64,000 nucleotides of DNA from Conexibacter sp. (GTDB lineage Bacteria > Actinomycetota > Thermoleophilia > Solirubrobacterales > Solirubrobacteraceae). Within the stretch, counting starts at the first letter, position 1. Each line of letters opens with the position of its first letter. The notes under the pieces were generated by a model. It did not search any database. It saw only the letters and a list, made by a program, of their open reading frames with translations, and was not told the origin of the DNA. This document shows, piece after piece, positions 53,397 through 62,907 of the stretch. A program made the position numbers and the translations under genes. The stretch spans positions 1 through 64,000 of the forward strand of contig JAOPZA010000072.1 of assembly GCA_025964325.1 (NCBI GenBank), read 5' to 3'.

Positions 53397-54827
53397 ATGA
53401 CCGCCGTCTCTCCACCCAGTCACCCTGTCGATGCTCTCGGCGTCGTCGCGGACGCCCTCGCGCGCGCCGACGAGACGCTCGAGCTGGCCGCACGCCATCT
53501 CGATCCATCGCTCGTCGCCGTGCTGCGGATCCTCGGCTTCGACAAGGAGTACCGGTCGGCGCAGGGGTCCTACCTCTACGACGCCGCGGGTCGCGCGTAT
53601 CTCGACTTCCACAGCGGCGAGGGCTTCGCCAGCCTCGGTCACAACCATCCCGACGTGCGCGACGTCCTGCAGGCCACGCTGGCCGCGAACCTCGTCGACG
53701 GCGTGCAGATCACCTATTCGGTGTTGGCCGGCATGCTCGCCGAAGCGCTCTCGCAGCGCCTGCCGCGAGGGCTCGACGCCGTGTTCTTCGCGAGCACCGG
53801 CGCCGAGGCCGTCGACTCGGCGATGAAGTTCGCGCGGGCGGCGACGCGTCGGCCCCGCTTCGTCTCCTGCGACAGCAGCTTTCACGGCGTCACGCTCGGG
53901 CCGCTTTCGCTGGTCGGCGACGAGTTCTTCAAGGAAGGCTTCGGCCCGCTGCTGCCGGGCTGCGCGCGGGTTCCGTTCGGCGACCTCGCACGCCTGGAGG
54001 CGGAGCTGCGCAAGAAGGACGTCGCCGCCTTCATCGTCGAGCCGATCCAGGGTCGCGAGGTCACGCTTCCGCCCGCGGGCTACCTGCAAGCCGCGCAGGA
54101 GCTCTGCCGCCGCTACGGCACGCTGTTCGTGGTCGACGAGATCCAGACCGGGCTCGGACGCACCGGCACGTGGTTCGCGCTGGAGCACTCGGGGCTCGAG
54201 CCGGACTTCGTGCTCGTCGGCAAGGCGCTCAGCGGCGGATACGTGCCGGTCGCCGCGATGGTCACGCGCCGCGAGATCTACCAGAAGGCCGTGGGAACGC
54301 TGGAGCGCTCGTATGTCCACCAGTCGACGTTCGGCCGCAATCGCCTGTCGATGGCGGCCGGCCTGGCGGCGCTCCGCATCATCGAGCGCGATCAGCTGGT
54401 CGAGCACGCCGCGCGCATCGGCGCGATCCTGCGCGACGGGCTCGCGGAGCTGCAGCAGCGCTACGACATGATCAAGGAGGTGCGCGGCAGCGGGCTGATG
54501 ATCGGGATCGAGCTGCAGGCGCCGAGCTCCCGCACCGCGCGTCTGAGCATTCGCCTGATTCGGATGGCGAGCGAGGGCCTCTTTCCTCAGCTGGTGGTCA
54601 TCCCGTTGCACCGCGACCACGGCGTGATCACGATGGCGGCGGGCAAGAACGACGTCGTCAAGCTGCTGCCGCCGCTGACGCTCTCCGAGCCCGAGGCGCG
54701 CACGTTTCTCGGCGCGCTCGACGCCGTGCTCGCCGATTGCCAGGCCGGTGGGAGCAAGAACTGGGCCGTCGTTCGCGACATCGCCACGGCAACGCTTCGC
54801 CGCAGAGCCTCGCCGACGGTGCGGTGA
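53397..54827 (+). CDS. Class III PLP aminotransferase
   Basis: 476 residues. Landmarks: DFHSGEGFASLGHNHP, the phosphate-binding FFASTGAEAVDSAMKFARA, VDEIQTGLGRTGTWFA, and the PLP lysine Lys276 in VGKALSGGYVP. The family covers acetylornithine, GABA, diamine and similar aminotransferases. The N-terminal 60 residues are longer than in ArgD and fit putrescine-type or polyketide-linked enzymes. Its stop overlaps the GTG of the epimerase gene (GTGA), so the products are probably made together. Confidence 0.88.
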   Translation: MTAVSPPSHPVDALGVVADALARADETLELAARHLDPSLVAVLRILGFDKEYRSAQGSYLYDAAGRAYLDFHSGEGFASLGHNHPDVRDVLQATLAANLVDGVQITYSVLAGMLAEALSQRLPRGLDAVFFASTGAEAVDSAMKFARAATRRPRFVSCDSSFHGVTLGPLSLVGDEFFKEGFGPLLPGCARVPFGDLARLEAELRKKDVAAFIVEPIQGREVTLPPAGYLQAAQELCRRYGTLFVVDEIQTGLGRTGTWFALEHSGLEPDFVLVGKALSGGYVPVAAMVTRREIYQKAVGTLERSYVHQSTFGRNRLSMAAGLAALRIIERDQLVEHAARIGAILRDGLAELQQRYDMIKEVRGSGLMIGIELQAPSSRTARLSIRLIRMASEGLFPQLVVIPLHRDHGVITMAAGKNDVVKLLPPLTLSEPEARTFLGALDAVLADCQAGGSKNWAVVRDIATATLRRRASPTVR

Positions 54828-55846
54828 GCGCGTCGGGTCACGACGTCTGCCTCCTCACGGGTGCGACCGGCTTCATCGGCGGCCACCTGGCGCAACGGCT
54901 GGTGCAGGAGGGCTATCAGGTGCGCTGCCTCGTCCGCTCGAGCAGCGACACATCGCTCCTCGACAGGCTCGGTGTCGAGGTCGCGGTCGGCGACCTGACG
55001 AGCGCACCGTCGCTCGCTCGCGCCGCTGAGGGCTGCCGCTCCGTCGTGCACTGCGGCGCGCTCGTATCCGACTGGGCCACGCAGCAGGAGATCGCGGCGA
55101 TCAACGTCGAGGGCACCCGCAATCTGCTCGCGGCCGCCGTCGACGCGTCGGCGCAGCGCTTCGTCCACCTCAGCAGCACGGATGTCTATGGCTATCCCGG
55201 CGGCGCGCCGGTCGACGAGACGTACGCGGCTACGGGCTTTCGAAACTGGTACGCCGAGACGAAGCTGGCTGCCGAGGCGGAAGTCCTCCGCGTCGAGCGG
55301 ACGCACGCGCTGGACGCCGTCATCCTCCGCCCCGCGACCGTCTACGGACCCCGTTCGACCGACGTCGTCGGCGAGATCGCGCAGGCGCTGCGCGCCGGCA
55401 CGATGGTCCTGGTCGATCGCGGCCGTGCGATCGCCGGGCTCTGCTACGTCGAGAACCTCGTGGATGCCGCGGTCCTCGCGCTCCGCCACGACGCCGCACG
55501 CGGCCAGGCGTTCAACGTCAGCGACGGCCTCGGCATCACGTGGAGGGGATTCACCGACGACCTCGCCGAGGGGCTCGGCTGCTCGCCGGCCCGCTGGAGC
55601 CTGCCGTTCTGGCTGGCGAACCCCATCGGCCTCACGCTCGAGCACGGCTACCGATTCCTGCGCAGGACCACGCGGCTCACCGCGCCGCCGCTGCTCTCGC
55701 GCCAAGCCGTGCACGTGATGGGTCACGATCAGAGCTTCAGCAATCGCAAGGCGCGAGCGCTGCTCGGCTGGGAACCGCGCATCGACTACGCAGCCGGCCT
55801 CGCGGCGACGCTCGACTGGCTGGGGGCCGAGCAGCTCGAGCACTAG
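54824..55846 (+). CDS. NAD-dependent epimerase/dehydratase
   Basis: 340 residues, extended SDR. The cofactor loop is LTGATGFIGG (11-20), followed by VVHCGALVSDW, LSSTDVYGYPG and the catalytic WYAETK (Tyr and Lys spaced as YxxxK). The C-terminal region with YRFLRRTTRLTAPPLLSR resembles 3-beta-hydroxysteroid dehydrogenase-like proteins, so sterol- or polyketide-like substrates are possible as well as sugars. The start is GTG inside the upstream stop (GTGA). Confidence 0.87.
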   Translation: MSASGHDVCLLTGATGFIGGHLAQRLVQEGYQVRCLVRSSSDTSLLDRLGVEVAVGDLTSAPSLARAAEGCRSVVHCGALVSDWATQQEIAAINVEGTRNLLAAAVDASAQRFVHLSSTDVYGYPGGAPVDETYAATGFRNWYAETKLAAEAEVLRVERTHALDAVILRPATVYGPRSTDVVGEIAQALRAGTMVLVDRGRAIAGLCYVENLVDAAVLALRHDAARGQAFNVSDGLGITWRGFTDDLAEGLGCSPARWSLPFWLANPIGLTLEHGYRFLRRTTRLTAPPLLSRQAVHVMGHDQSFSNRKARALLGWEPRIDYAAGLAATLDWLGAEQLEH

Positions 55847-55926
55847 CTCGCCTTCCGCCACCTCTCGAGGAGTTGGCGCACGCCCATGGGCGGACCTGGA
55901 CGGATGTTGCGGGAGATACCGCCCAT

Positions 55927-57999
55927 GTGACAGAAGTATCAAGCTTGCGGGAGCGCCCGCCGACACCTAGCGGCGTGCGCCTCTCACTTTCACGGACCGC
56001 GGGCGTTCTGGTCGGGGTTCCGTCACGGGCCTTCGCGACTGGCGCGTCCTCCTCGACCGGGCGGACGCAGGCGCCATGGGGTCGCTGGTGGGATGCGCAT
56101 CCGCGGCTGCTGCGGGGACTCGCGCTGCTGGCGATCGCATGGATGACGGTCTACCTCGCCTGGCGGGTCGGGTGGAGCTGGCGGGGCGCGAGCCCGTGGC
56201 TGTGGGGCGCCCTGCTCGTGACCGAGGTCTACGGCCTCTGGAACCTCGCGATCCTGACCTGGCTCTCCTGGCGCGTCCCTGCCCCCAGCCGTCCCCCGGC
56301 GACGCCGGGCCAGCGCGTCGACGTCTACGTCTGCACGTACGACGAGTCACCGTCCGTCCTGCGGGCAACGCTCGCGGGCTGCGCCGCGATGAGCTACCCG
56401 CACACGACCTATCTGCTCGACGACGGCCGCCGTCAGGAGATGGCGCAGCTTGCGCGTGAGTGGGGCGCCGAGTACCTCACGCGGCCGGACAACGCGCATG
56501 CGAAGGCCGGCAACATCAACCACGCGCTTCCGATCACCGCCGGCGAGCTGGTGTTCGTGCTCGACGCCGATCACGTCCCGCTGCCCGACGCACTCGATGC
56601 CGTCGTCGGCTACTTCGACGACGAAGAGCTGGCGCTCGTGCAGACGCCGCACGACTTCTACAACCACGACTCGATCCAGCACTACGAGGTGGGCCGCCAC
56701 GAGCAGTCGGTCTTCTACTCGGTCATCTGTCCCGGCAAGGACCGCCACAACGCCGCGTTCTGGTGTGGCTCGGGCGCGGTGATCCGCCGAGCCGCGCTGC
56801 TCGCGGTCGGCGGCGTCGCGGTCCAGACGATCGCCGAGGACTTCCACACCACGATCAAGCTGCACCGCGCCGGCTGGCGCTCGCGCTACCACGACGAGGT
56901 GCTGGTCCAGGGCCTCGCGCCGCATGACCTCGCCGCCTACCTGCTGCAGCGCGACCGGTGGGCGCGCGGCAACCTCGCCGTCTTCACCACGCCCGAGTCG
57001 CCGCTGCGTGCGCGCGACCTCAGAGCGATCCAACGGCTCAGCTATTTCGCCAGCCTCTCGGCGTACCTCGCTGGGCCGATGCGGCTGCTGATGCTGACGA
57101 CGCTCGCGGCCGTGCTGTGGACCGGAGCGCTGCCCTTGACCGCGACGCTCTTCACGCTCGGCGTCCTGTGGACACCCGCGACGCTGCTCTCGATCGCGGC
57201 CGGATCCGCGCTCTGTCGCGGCTACCAACGGATCTCCGACACGACCCATTTCGAGCTCTGCACCGCCGAGATCTTCACGCGCGCGCTGCGCTGCGCCGTG
57301 CGACCCGGTCGCACGGCGTTCAAGGTGACGCCGAAGGAGGGCGTCGACCACGGCGGTCTCGACGCGTTGCGTCAGCTGCGCGCGGTGGTGCTGATCGCCG
57401 TCCTGCTGGCGACGGGCATCGTGGTGCGGATCCTCGAGGACGCCGGCGTGGATCTCTCCCTGCCGAGCCTGCACGGGCTCGCGCTGTGGGTCGTTCCGCT
57501 CGTCGGCGCCTTCGAGCTGCGTCGCGTCGTGCGCACGCTCGCGATCGTCGCTCGCCGCCGCCAGCTGCGGATCGAGTACCGCATGCCGCTCGATGCTCCA
57601 GCGGTCGCCGCGCCCAGCACGCCCGGCGCCCCGCTGCTGATCGGGCACGCCCGCGACCTCTCCCCCTCGGGCCTCGGCCTGGAGCTGCCTGCGCCCGTCC
57701 CTGTCGGGAGCACCGCGACGGTCTCGCTCCACCTGCCTGCGATCTCCGGCGAGCAGGTTCCGATCAGCCTCGATCTCACCGTCCAATCGTGCCGACCGCA
57801 CGGCGACGCGTGGGCGATCGGCTCCCTCATCACCGGGGCCAGCGAGGAGGCCGAGCGGCGCGTCGTCGAGTACTGCTACGTCGTCTGTCCGATCGATCGA
57901 CTCCGCGGAGACGGGCCGCCCGTCGCGCTGCCGACACCCGTCGCGCTGCCCGAGTCGACCACCGCCCGCGAGCTGCGGTCGCACCTCGTCTCCGCCTGA
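55927..57999 (+). CDS. Cellulose-synthase-like glycosyltransferase with PilZ domain
   Basis: 690 residues. Two N-terminal helices precede a processive GT2 domain: VYVCTYDESPSVLRATL, LLDDGRR, VFVLDADHVPLPDAL, EDFHTTIKLHRAGW and the product-binding LLQRDRWARGNL (Q341 onward). Four or so further helices follow, then a PilZ domain. Its c-di-GMP motifs are RIEYR (548-552) and DLSPSG (577-582), so enzyme activity is probably switched by c-di-GMP. No bcsB or other cellulose genes are present. The polymer may differ from cellulose. GTG 55927 is the likely start, with a weak GGGAGA site. Confidence 0.85.
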   Translation: MTEVSSLRERPPTPSGVRLSLSRTAGVLVGVPSRAFATGASSSTGRTQAPWGRWWDAHPRLLRGLALLAIAWMTVYLAWRVGWSWRGASPWLWGALLVTEVYGLWNLAILTWLSWRVPAPSRPPATPGQRVDVYVCTYDESPSVLRATLAGCAAMSYPHTTYLLDDGRRQEMAQLAREWGAEYLTRPDNAHAKAGNINHALPITAGELVFVLDADHVPLPDALDAVVGYFDDEELALVQTPHDFYNHDSIQHYEVGRHEQSVFYSVICPGKDRHNAAFWCGSGAVIRRAALLAVGGVAVQTIAEDFHTTIKLHRAGWRSRYHDEVLVQGLAPHDLAAYLLQRDRWARGNLAVFTTPESPLRARDLRAIQRLSYFASLSAYLAGPMRLLMLTTLAAVLWTGALPLTATLFTLGVLWTPATLLSIAAGSALCRGYQRISDTTHFELCTAEIFTRALRCAVRPGRTAFKVTPKEGVDHGGLDALRQLRAVVLIAVLLATGIVVRILEDAGVDLSLPSLHGLALWVVPLVGAFELRRVVRTLAIVARRRQLRIEYRMPLDAPAVAAPSTPGAPLLIGHARDLSPSGLGLELPAPVPVGSTATVSLHLPAISGEQVPISLDLTVQSCRPHGDAWAIGSLITGASEEAERRVVEYCYVVCPIDRLRGDGPPVALPTPVALPESTTARELRSHLVSA

Positions 58000-58014
58000 C
58001 GCGCGGTCAGCAGC

Positions 58015-59964
58015 TCACTGCGTGTACTCCGCGAGCCGCTCGACGACGATGATCCGCGCGGCCGCCTCGATCAGCGCGAGATGCGAGAACGCCTGCGGGA
58101 AGTTGCCGAGGTGGTGGGCGGTGTCGGCGTCGAACTCCTCCGCGTAGAGGTTCAGCGGCGAGGCGATGCGCAGCAGGCGCTCCATCAGGTCGCGCGCCTG
58201 CTGCAGCTCGCCGACGACCGTGAGCCCGGACACGAGCCAGAACGAGCAGATCAGGAACGTGCCCTCCTTGCCGGAGAGGCCGTCGTCGGTCTCGTCGGTG
58301 CGGTAGCGCAGGACGTAGCCGTCGTCGGTCAGCTCGTCGGCGATCGCGAGCACGCTCGCCCGCAGGCGCTTGTCGTCGGGGGGCAGGAACCCGAACATCG
58401 CCGCGAGCAGGTTCGAGGCGTCGAGCGCGTCGGTCTCGTAGTGCTGGCGCAGGACGCCGCGCTGGTCGACGCCGTGCTCGAGGATGTCGGCGCGGATCTC
58501 CTGCGCGGTCGCCGCCCACGTCGCCGCCAGGCCCGGATCGCCACGGATCTCGGCGAGCTTCGCCGCCCGGTCGAGCGCCACCCAGCACATCAGCTTCGAG
58601 GAGACGTAGTGGCGCGGCGCGCCCCGCGCCTCCCAGATCCCCTGATCGGGCTCGCGCCAGACCGCGGTCGCGCACTCGGCCTGCGACCGCACGATCGGCC
58701 ACAGGCGCCGCGGCAGCCGCTGGCTGCGGCGCGTGTGCAGCAGGATCGAGTCGAGGACCGCGCCGTAGACGTCGTTCTGACGCTGGTCGAATGCGCCGTT
58801 GCCGATCCGGACCGGGCGTGCGCCGGCATAGCCAGAGAGATCGTCGCGCGTCGTCTCGCTGAGGTCGCGGCGCCCGTCGATCCCGTACATGATCTGGAGG
58901 CCGCCGTCGGCGTTCGGCTCGAGGTCGGCGATGAACTGCATGAACTCGTCGGCCTCCCAGTCGAGCCCCATCCAATGCAGCGCCTGCAGGGTGAAGGTGG
59001 CGTCGCGGACCCAGGTGTAGCGGTAGTCCCAGTTGCGCTCGCCGCCGGGCGTCTCCGGCAGCGAGGTCGTCGCCGCCGCGACCGTGGCCCCCGTCGGCAT
59101 GTACGTGAGGCCCTTGATCGCCAGCGCCGAGCGCTGGATCGGCTCGCGCCAGCGGTGGTCGGGCAGCCGCGCCCCCGCGAGCCACGCACGCCAATAGCGC
59201 GTCGTCGCGGCCAGCTGCGCGCTGGCCTCGTCGACGTTCGCCGGCGAGGCCAGGCCCTCGGCCCACGACAGCGAGCAGTACGCCTGCTCCCCCTGCTCGA
59301 GCGTGTGCCGGCCGCGTACGCGGCCGCCCTCGACGCCGACCGCGAGGTCGGTCCGCAGGCGGATCGTCTGGTCCGCACCGCTCGCGTCGGCGATGTGGCG
59401 GTCGGCGTCGAGCAGCGTCCACTCGGCCGGGATGCGGCCGTAGTCGAAGACGGGCTCGCAGACGAGCTCGACCTCGACGGCGCCGTCGAGGCAGAGGACG
59501 GTGCGCACGAGCATGTGCTCGGCGTCGTCGTCGGCGGGCGGCCGCGTGTGCGGGGTGACCTCGTCCTCGCGGTGGCGCGGCCCGATCGTGAGCGCGTCGC
59601 GGACGATCACCCAGCCGCCCGGCGTCTGCCACGTCGTCACGACCGTGTTCGTCCCCGGCTCGTAGATCCTGGTCGCGGGGCGGTGGATCCCGAACGGGGC
59701 GAGGCGGAAGAAGCCGGCCTCGCGGTCGAGCAGCGCCCCGAAGACGCTCGGCGAGTCGAAGCGCGGGACGCAGAGCCAGTCGATCGCGCCGTCGGGCGCG
59801 ACGAGCGCGCTCGTGTGGCAGTCCGACAGGAACGCGTAGTCGGCGATCGGCGGGAAGGGCGACGGCGCCGCCGCGCTCCGCGGTCGCCGGGCGGCATCGG
59901 GCTTGGGCGCTCTGCGCTCCCGGTCGGCGGTGCGGGTTCTGTCCTTCGTCGCGGTCGTGGTCAT
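58015..59964 (-). CDS. Glycoside hydrolase family 15 protein (glucoamylase/trehalase type)
   Basis: 649 residues: an N-terminal beta-sandwich (45-270, IADYAFLSDCHTSALVAPDGAIDWLCVPRFDSPSVFG) and an (alpha/alpha)6 barrel (RSALAIKGLTYMPTGATVAAATTSLPE, then RNWDYRYTWVRDATFTLQAL). The likely acid Glu is in DQGIWEARG and the base Glu in the last 60 residues (EEFDADTAHHLGNFPQAFSH). Actinobacterial proteins of this type include trehalases. There is no signal peptide, so it acts inside the cell. The first 40 residues are basic and disordered. ATG 59964 has an AGAGGG site. It is divergent from the MFS gene. Confidence 0.9.
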   Translation of the reverse strand: MTTTATKDRTRTADRERRAPKPDAARRPRSAAAPSPFPPIADYAFLSDCHTSALVAPDGAIDWLCVPRFDSPSVFGALLDREAGFFRLAPFGIHRPATRIYEPGTNTVVTTWQTPGGWVIVRDALTIGPRHREDEVTPHTRPPADDDAEHMLVRTVLCLDGAVEVELVCEPVFDYGRIPAEWTLLDADRHIADASGADQTIRLRTDLAVGVEGGRVRGRHTLEQGEQAYCSLSWAEGLASPANVDEASAQLAATTRYWRAWLAGARLPDHRWREPIQRSALAIKGLTYMPTGATVAAATTSLPETPGGERNWDYRYTWVRDATFTLQALHWMGLDWEADEFMQFIADLEPNADGGLQIMYGIDGRRDLSETTRDDLSGYAGARPVRIGNGAFDQRQNDVYGAVLDSILLHTRRSQRLPRRLWPIVRSQAECATAVWREPDQGIWEARGAPRHYVSSKLMCWVALDRAAKLAEIRGDPGLAATWAATAQEIRADILEHGVDQRGVLRQHYETDALDASNLLAAMFGFLPPDDKRLRASVLAIADELTDDGYVLRYRTDETDDGLSGKEGTFLICSFWLVSGLTVVGELQQARDLMERLLRIASPLNLYAEEFDADTAHHLGNFPQAFSHLALIEAAARIIVVERLAEYTQ

Positions 59965-60162
59965 GCGTGCCCTCTCGCGTGTCGCCGTCGTGCCGCAGAG
60001 ACTAGGCCGCCGACGCGCTGCCGAACGGCTCGCGAGCGACTCTTGGCCGGAGGACAGCACCCGCTCGACACCCGCCCCGTTCACGCGCTCCCGGCGCTCC
60101 GTGGAGTTGCTCGACGCCGGGTCGAGGTTCGTCGTACGGCATCGACGGTCACCCTCCCGGAG

Positions 60163-61749
60163 ATGGAGCCGAGCGGCGCCAGCAGCAGCGCTGCCGTGAC
60201 CCGCGCCCTGCGGCGCGTGGCTGCGGCGCTCATGGGAGCGGGCCGCTGGGGCAGCGGCCATGTCGAGGCGCGCGTGGTCGCGGCGGTTGGCGGCCCCGCC
60301 CGGGCGCGTGTGATCGTGCTGTTCGGCGCGGTCCTCGCGCTCAACACCGCCGACGCCTCGACGGTCGGGGCGGTCGCCGCTCAGCTCGAGCCGGCGCTTC
60401 ACATCGGCAACACGCAGGTCGGGCTGCTGAGCTCGGCGGCGCTGATCGTCGGCGCCATCTTCGCGATCCCGGTCGGGATGCTCGTCGACCGCGTGCCACG
60501 CGTGAGAATGCTGGCCGCCAGCATCGTCCTGTGGAGCATCGCCTCGCTGGCGAGTGGGACGGCGAGCTCGTACTCGACGCTGCTGCTGACCCGCCTGGCG
60601 CTGGGCGCCGTCGCCGCCACCGCCGGCCCGGCGATCGCGTCGCTGACCGGTGACTACTTCCCGGTGCGCGAGCGTGTCCGCGTCTACGGCTACATCCTCG
60701 CGGGCGAGATCGGCGGGACGGCGGTCGGGTTCCTGATCAGCGGGACGATCGCCGGGGTGCTGTCCTGGCGCTGGGCGTTCTTCGCGCTCGCGCTGCCCGG
60801 ATTCTGGCTCGCGCGCGAGCTGTGGAAGACACTGCCGGAGCCTCAGCGCGGCGGGACGAGTCGGCTCGAGCGCGGCACCGTGGATCTGGGCGCGGCGGTC
60901 CGCAGGGGAGCCGAGACCGCGGACGACGACGCGGACGCGCCGGTGGTCGACGACGAGCTCGCGCGGGACGCCGTCCGCGCACGCGGCGTGCAGCCCGATC
61001 CCGCGCGCGTGCTGCACGAGGACGCGAGCGCGCTCGGACTGGTGCCCGCGATCCGCTACGTGTTGCGGGTTCCGACCAACGTCGTGCTGATGATCGCCTC
61101 CGCGCTGGGCTACTTCTTCCTCGCCGGCCTCCAGACGTTCGCCATCGTCTTCGTCCGCGGGCAGTACCACACGAGTCAGACCACCGCGACGGGCGTGCTC
61201 GGCCTGATCGTGCTCGGCGCGCTCGCCGGCACGCTCGTGAGCGGTCCGCTGACCGACGGGCTGCTGCGTCGCGGGCTGCTGAACGCGCGGATCTGGGTAC
61301 CGGCGGTCGCCTACGTCGCCGCGGCGGTGCTGCTCGTGATCGGACTTCTGAGTCCGCGGCTGACGCCCGGCGTCTGGTTCGATCTGGGCGGCGCCGCCGC
61401 CCTGTCGGCCGCCAACCCACCGCTCGACGCGGCCCGCCTAGACATCATGCCGGCCGGCCTCTGGGGTCGAGCGGAGAGCATCCGCACGGCGCTGCGCACG
61501 GTCGGCCAGGCGATCGCGCCACTGCTGTTCGGCGCCATCGCCGACCTCGTCGCGGGCTCTCAGCCCAGTCAGGCGCCTCCCGGGACGAACGCCGACGGCG
61601 TCTCCTCGGCATCCGCGCGCGGCCTGCAGTACAGCTTCCTGCTGATGCTCCTCGCGCTCGCCGCCGCCGGTGCGATCCTGCTGCGCGCTCGCCACACCTA
61701 CGCGCACGACGTCGCGACCGCCGCCGCCTCGGCGCAAGCTGGCGCGTAG
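60163..61749 (+). CDS. MFS transporter (Spns-like)
   Basis: 528 residues with 12 predicted helices. The loop between helices 2 and 3 has GMLVDRVPRVRML, the MFS signature. A long hydrophilic insert lies in the middle (residues 230-300, with DDDADAPVVDDE), and a short soluble N-terminal part precedes helix one. The pattern TADASTVGAVAAQLEPALHIGNTQVGLL is like sphingolipid-transporter (Spns)-type MFS proteins. The substrate is unknown. ATG 60163 has GGAG three bases upstream; an internal ATG at 60232 is possible. Confidence 0.85.
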   Translation: MEPSGASSSAAVTRALRRVAAALMGAGRWGSGHVEARVVAAVGGPARARVIVLFGAVLALNTADASTVGAVAAQLEPALHIGNTQVGLLSSAALIVGAIFAIPVGMLVDRVPRVRMLAASIVLWSIASLASGTASSYSTLLLTRLALGAVAATAGPAIASLTGDYFPVRERVRVYGYILAGEIGGTAVGFLISGTIAGVLSWRWAFFALALPGFWLARELWKTLPEPQRGGTSRLERGTVDLGAAVRRGAETADDDADAPVVDDELARDAVRARGVQPDPARVLHEDASALGLVPAIRYVLRVPTNVVLMIASALGYFFLAGLQTFAIVFVRGQYHTSQTTATGVLGLIVLGALAGTLVSGPLTDGLLRRGLLNARIWVPAVAYVAAAVLLVIGLLSPRLTPGVWFDLGGAAALSAANPPLDAARLDIMPAGLWGRAESIRTALRTVGQAIAPLLFGAIADLVAGSQPSQAPPGTNADGVSSASARGLQYSFLLMLLALAAAGAILLRARHTYAHDVATAAASAQAGA

Positions 61750-61882
61750 CCGCCACCATCCACCTGCTGAGCTCGTCCGTGCCCCTCGCGGGGAGACGGG
61801 CGCGTACTGGGCGCCCGCCGACCCGGTATGCCGCAGCCGAGCGCTGGTCGGCGGAGGCGGCTGGCGCGGAGCGTGCCGCACA

Positions 61883-61911
61883 TTGACAGATGGTGCATCG
61901 TTCGATGTAAC
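61883..61911 (+). promoter_or_regulatory. Near-consensus promoter giving a leaderless message
   Basis: A perfect TTGACA (61883-61888), 17-base spacer and TGTAAC (61906-61911) lie just before the ATG at 61919. Transcription would begin at or within a base or two of the start codon, and there is no ribosome site in between. Confidence 0.65.
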
Positions 61912-61918
61912 CTGCAGC

Positions 61919-62611
61919 ATGGCCACGGTCGTCAGTCACCCGAAGCGCCTGGTCGCGCGCGTCAGAGGCGCGGTGCGGCGCCACGGGGCGGTCGGCGCGG
62001 CGCGGCACGCGGCGGTGCGCACGGTCCGCGTGGCGCGCACGCGGGCGTACCTGTCGGAGATGCACATCTGGTACGAGTTCCCGCTCTGGGACGCTTCGCC
62101 GGATCCCGTCGACGGCTACCGCATTCGTCAGGGCACGGAGTCGGACGCGGCGGAGCTCGAGCAGCTCGGCCTGCTGCGACTCCCGGCCGCGCGCGAGTAC
62201 CTCGCCGAGGGCGCGCAGCTGTGGGTCGCCACGCACGGCGACGAGCTCGTCTACATGGTCTGGTTCCACCGCGACTGGGTCCCGGCGATCGCCGCGGCCG
62301 GCGGCCGGCTGCAGCTGCCGCCCGGCGTCGCATGCCTCGAGAACGCGTTCGCGCTGCCGGCGCATCGCCACCTCGGCGTCGGTCGCTGCGTCATCAAGCG
62401 CGCGGTCCTCTCGCACGCCAACGCCGGCTTCGAGCACGTCGTCGCGAAGGTCGCCGAGGACAACATCGCCTCGCGCAAGTCGGTCGCGAAGCTCGACGGC
62501 CGCGAGGCCGCGCGCATGCACTTCCGCCGGATCGGCTTCGCGCGCCGCGTGCGCGTCGAGTCGCTCGGCAACGCGGACCTCGCCGCGGCGCTCGCCGAGC
62601 GCCTGAGCTAG
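61919..62611 (+). CDS. GNAT-like N-acetyltransferase
   Basis: 230 residues. The N-terminal 60 residues are basic and include repeated His/Arg/Val segments. The C-terminal 165 residues look like a GNAT fold: YRIRQGTESDAAELEQLGL, then VYMVWFHRDW, the acyl-CoA loop HRHLGVGRCVIKRAVL in place of QxxGxG/A, and VAKVAEDNIASRKSVAKLDG with the usual Asn and Ser. The substrate is unknown. The ATG is at 61919, immediately after a strong promoter. Confidence 0.65.
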   Translation: MATVVSHPKRLVARVRGAVRRHGAVGAARHAAVRTVRVARTRAYLSEMHIWYEFPLWDASPDPVDGYRIRQGTESDAAELEQLGLLRLPAAREYLAEGAQLWVATHGDELVYMVWFHRDWVPAIAAAGGRLQLPPGVACLENAFALPAHRHLGVGRCVIKRAVLSHANAGFEHVVAKVAEDNIASRKSVAKLDGREAARMHFRRIGFARRVRVESLGNADLAAALAERLS

Positions 62612-62709
62612 CGCCCGAGCCCGGCGCGCAAAGCGCTCACCGACCCACGGGATCGAAGACCGCTGCGTCCGCGTGCTGAGCGAAGGTGCTCGAGCGGCGC
62701 GACCGCCGA

Positions 62710-62749
62710 CCTATCCCCCTCGCTCAGCGCCTCGAGCGGGAGGGGTAGG
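62710..62749. terminator. 16-bp imperfect stem hairpin after the acetyltransferase gene
   Basis: The arms 62710-62725 and 62734-62749 pair with three mismatches, two of which could be G-U pairs in one RNA, around an 8-base loop. The 296-base gap (62612-62907) holds no gene I can support. Confidence 0.5.
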
Positions 62750-62848
62750 CATGGCATGTGACCGTGATGACCGGCGGGCAGCGCTTGGCGCGGTGGCGCG
62801 CAGCATCGGCGGACCCTACGCCGCGCCGGCGCGCCCTTCGACCGCCAA

Positions 62849-62877
62849 GAGCGCTCGCGCGATAGGAACGAGCGCTC
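62849..62877. terminator. GAGCGCTC inverted repeat before the Cys-rich gene end
   Basis: GAGCGCTC at 62849-62856 and again at 62870-62877 (self-complementary, so also an inverted repeat) flank a 13-base loop. It is 31 bases beyond the stop of the Cys-rich gene on the minus strand and is a likely terminator for it. Confidence 0.45.
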
Positions 62878-62907
62878 AGCCGCTCGGCGCCGGCGGCGCG
62901 CCGGCGA

